Source: Acidobacteriota bacterium
GTDB lineage: Bacteria; Acidobacteriota; Terriglobia; Bryobacterales; Bryobacteraceae
Direction: 5' to 3'
DNA: 38,111 nt
Assembly: GCA_018268835.1 (NCBI GenBank)
Contig: JAFDVU010000056.1
Location: forward strand, 1-38,111
The translations under genes were made by a program, and so were the position numbers. This document shows positions 37,759-38,111 of this stretch, one piece after another; the first letter of the stretch is position 1; each line of letters begins with the position of its first letter. The notes beneath the pieces are model-generated. The model ran no database searches. It was not told where the DNA came from and saw nothing but the letters and a program-made list of their open reading frames with translations.

Positions 37759-38111
37759 GCGACGGGCAGGAGTTGCCGACGCCTCCGGAACAGCCGGAAG
37801 CGCCGGAAGCGGGACCGCCGACGGAGCCGCCGCTGGAGGCCGAGCGCGAGCCGTTCTGGGGCTACACGGACCTGGCGGTATTCGCCGGCGCCGCGGTGCC
37901 GTGCCTGCTGATGGGGCTGGGGCTGGTGAAACTGGTGGTGTGGGCGGCGGGAGTGAAATCGCCGCGCGCGGCGCTGGTGCAGTTGCCGGCACAGGCGATC
38001 GGGTACGTGCTGCTATTCGGCGTGCTGGCGCTGATGTTTCATATGTACGACCGGCCGCTGTGGCGGTCGCTCGGCTGGGTGCGGTCGCCGCTGGCGTGGG
38101 GATGGGCGGCG
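37755..38111 (+). CDS. Membrane protein, probably CPBP-family intramembrane protease (3' end cut)
   Basis: 119 residues visible before the right edge. A Pro/Glu-rich N terminus (about 1-33) is followed by two membrane helices (about 40-62, LAVFAGAAVPCLLMGLGLVK; and about 75-95, AIGYVLLFGVLALMFHMY), then RPLWRSLGWVRSP. The phrase after helix two is typical of CPBP/CAAX-protease-like proteins, but the catalytic EExxxR motif would lie beyond the window. The start overlaps the previous stop by 4 bases (ATGA). Confidence 0.65.
   Translation, partial: MSDGQELPTPPEQPEAPEAGPPTEPPLEAEREPFWGYTDLAVFAGAAVPCLLMGLGLVKLVVWAAGVKSPRAALVQLPAQAIGYVLLFGVLALMFHMYDRPLWRSLGWVRSPLAWGWAA

Overview
The window looks like chromosomal DNA from an acidobacterium of the Solibacteraceae/Bryobacterales type. 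This is an inference from high GC, a TIGR03435 'soil-associated' domain, a VWFA-related secreted protein of the acidobacterial kind, a very large Oar-like TonB receptor with an N-terminal carboxypeptidase-regulatory-like domain, and many secreted sugar-acting and peptide-acting proteins. No rRNA, complete tRNA, CRISPR array or transposase was found.

Layout. 1-2751 (minus): a lysine/aspartate-pathway operon, M20 deacylase (dapE-like) - asd - lysC, cut by the left edge, preceded by a 575-base gene-free leader that holds a hairpin and a 176-base inverted-repeat element. 3327-8745 (minus): M13 metallopeptidase and a TonB-dependent receptor. 8820-11586 (plus): VWFA protein and GH29 fucosidase with overlapping ends. 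11658-14733 (minus): gnd-kdsC-kdgK, joined by two 4-base overlaps and closed by a strong terminator. 14927-15793 (plus): a Met-rich secreted protein. 15893-18570 (minus): a small secreted protein, a PDZ protein, tag (3-methyladenine glycosylase I) and an alkyltransferase-like protein, the last two separated by a duplication scar. 18646-20503 (plus): a secreted carbohydrate-binding-like protein and an M19 dipeptidase. 20546-23508 (minus): a pentaheme cytochrome c and haem-copper oxidase subunits II and I. 23547-25750 (minus): a BlaI repressor and an M56 (BlaR1-like) peptidase fused to a TIGR03435 domain, with two operators at the promoter.

25.8-28.5 kb is a small accessory island with visibly lower GC: a Cys-rich secreted protein, a broken brnT with an orphan brnA, then a 1.27-kb segment bounded by two identical 44-base copies of a tRNA-Phe 3' half. 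Just inside each copy lie 11-base iterons. The segment carries an intact brnTA pair and one unknown gene but no integrase. It abuts a fragment of a second blaI-like gene.

28543-31551: a lactonase-fold protein and a mutarotase-like protein (minus), divergent from an SDR resembling mannonate/fructuronate oxidoreductase (plus). With kdgK elsewhere in the window this suggests sugar-acid catabolism. 31610-32619: a small unknown protein, a 51-residue membrane protein and a lipoprotein cytochrome c. 32677-33984 (minus): RluA-type pseudouridine synthase and a zinc-ribbon protein. 34073-38111 (plus): uvrA, a conserved protein of unknown function, and the start of a CPBP-like membrane protein.

The observations most worth following are the integrase-less tRNA-Phe-flanked mini-island, an A-type oxidase that appears to lack the K-channel lysine and its entry glutamate, the M56/TIGR03435 fusion with twin operators, the tag/ATL duplication scar, and repeated promoters whose -10 box sits 6-9 bases before the start codon (probable leaderless mRNAs).
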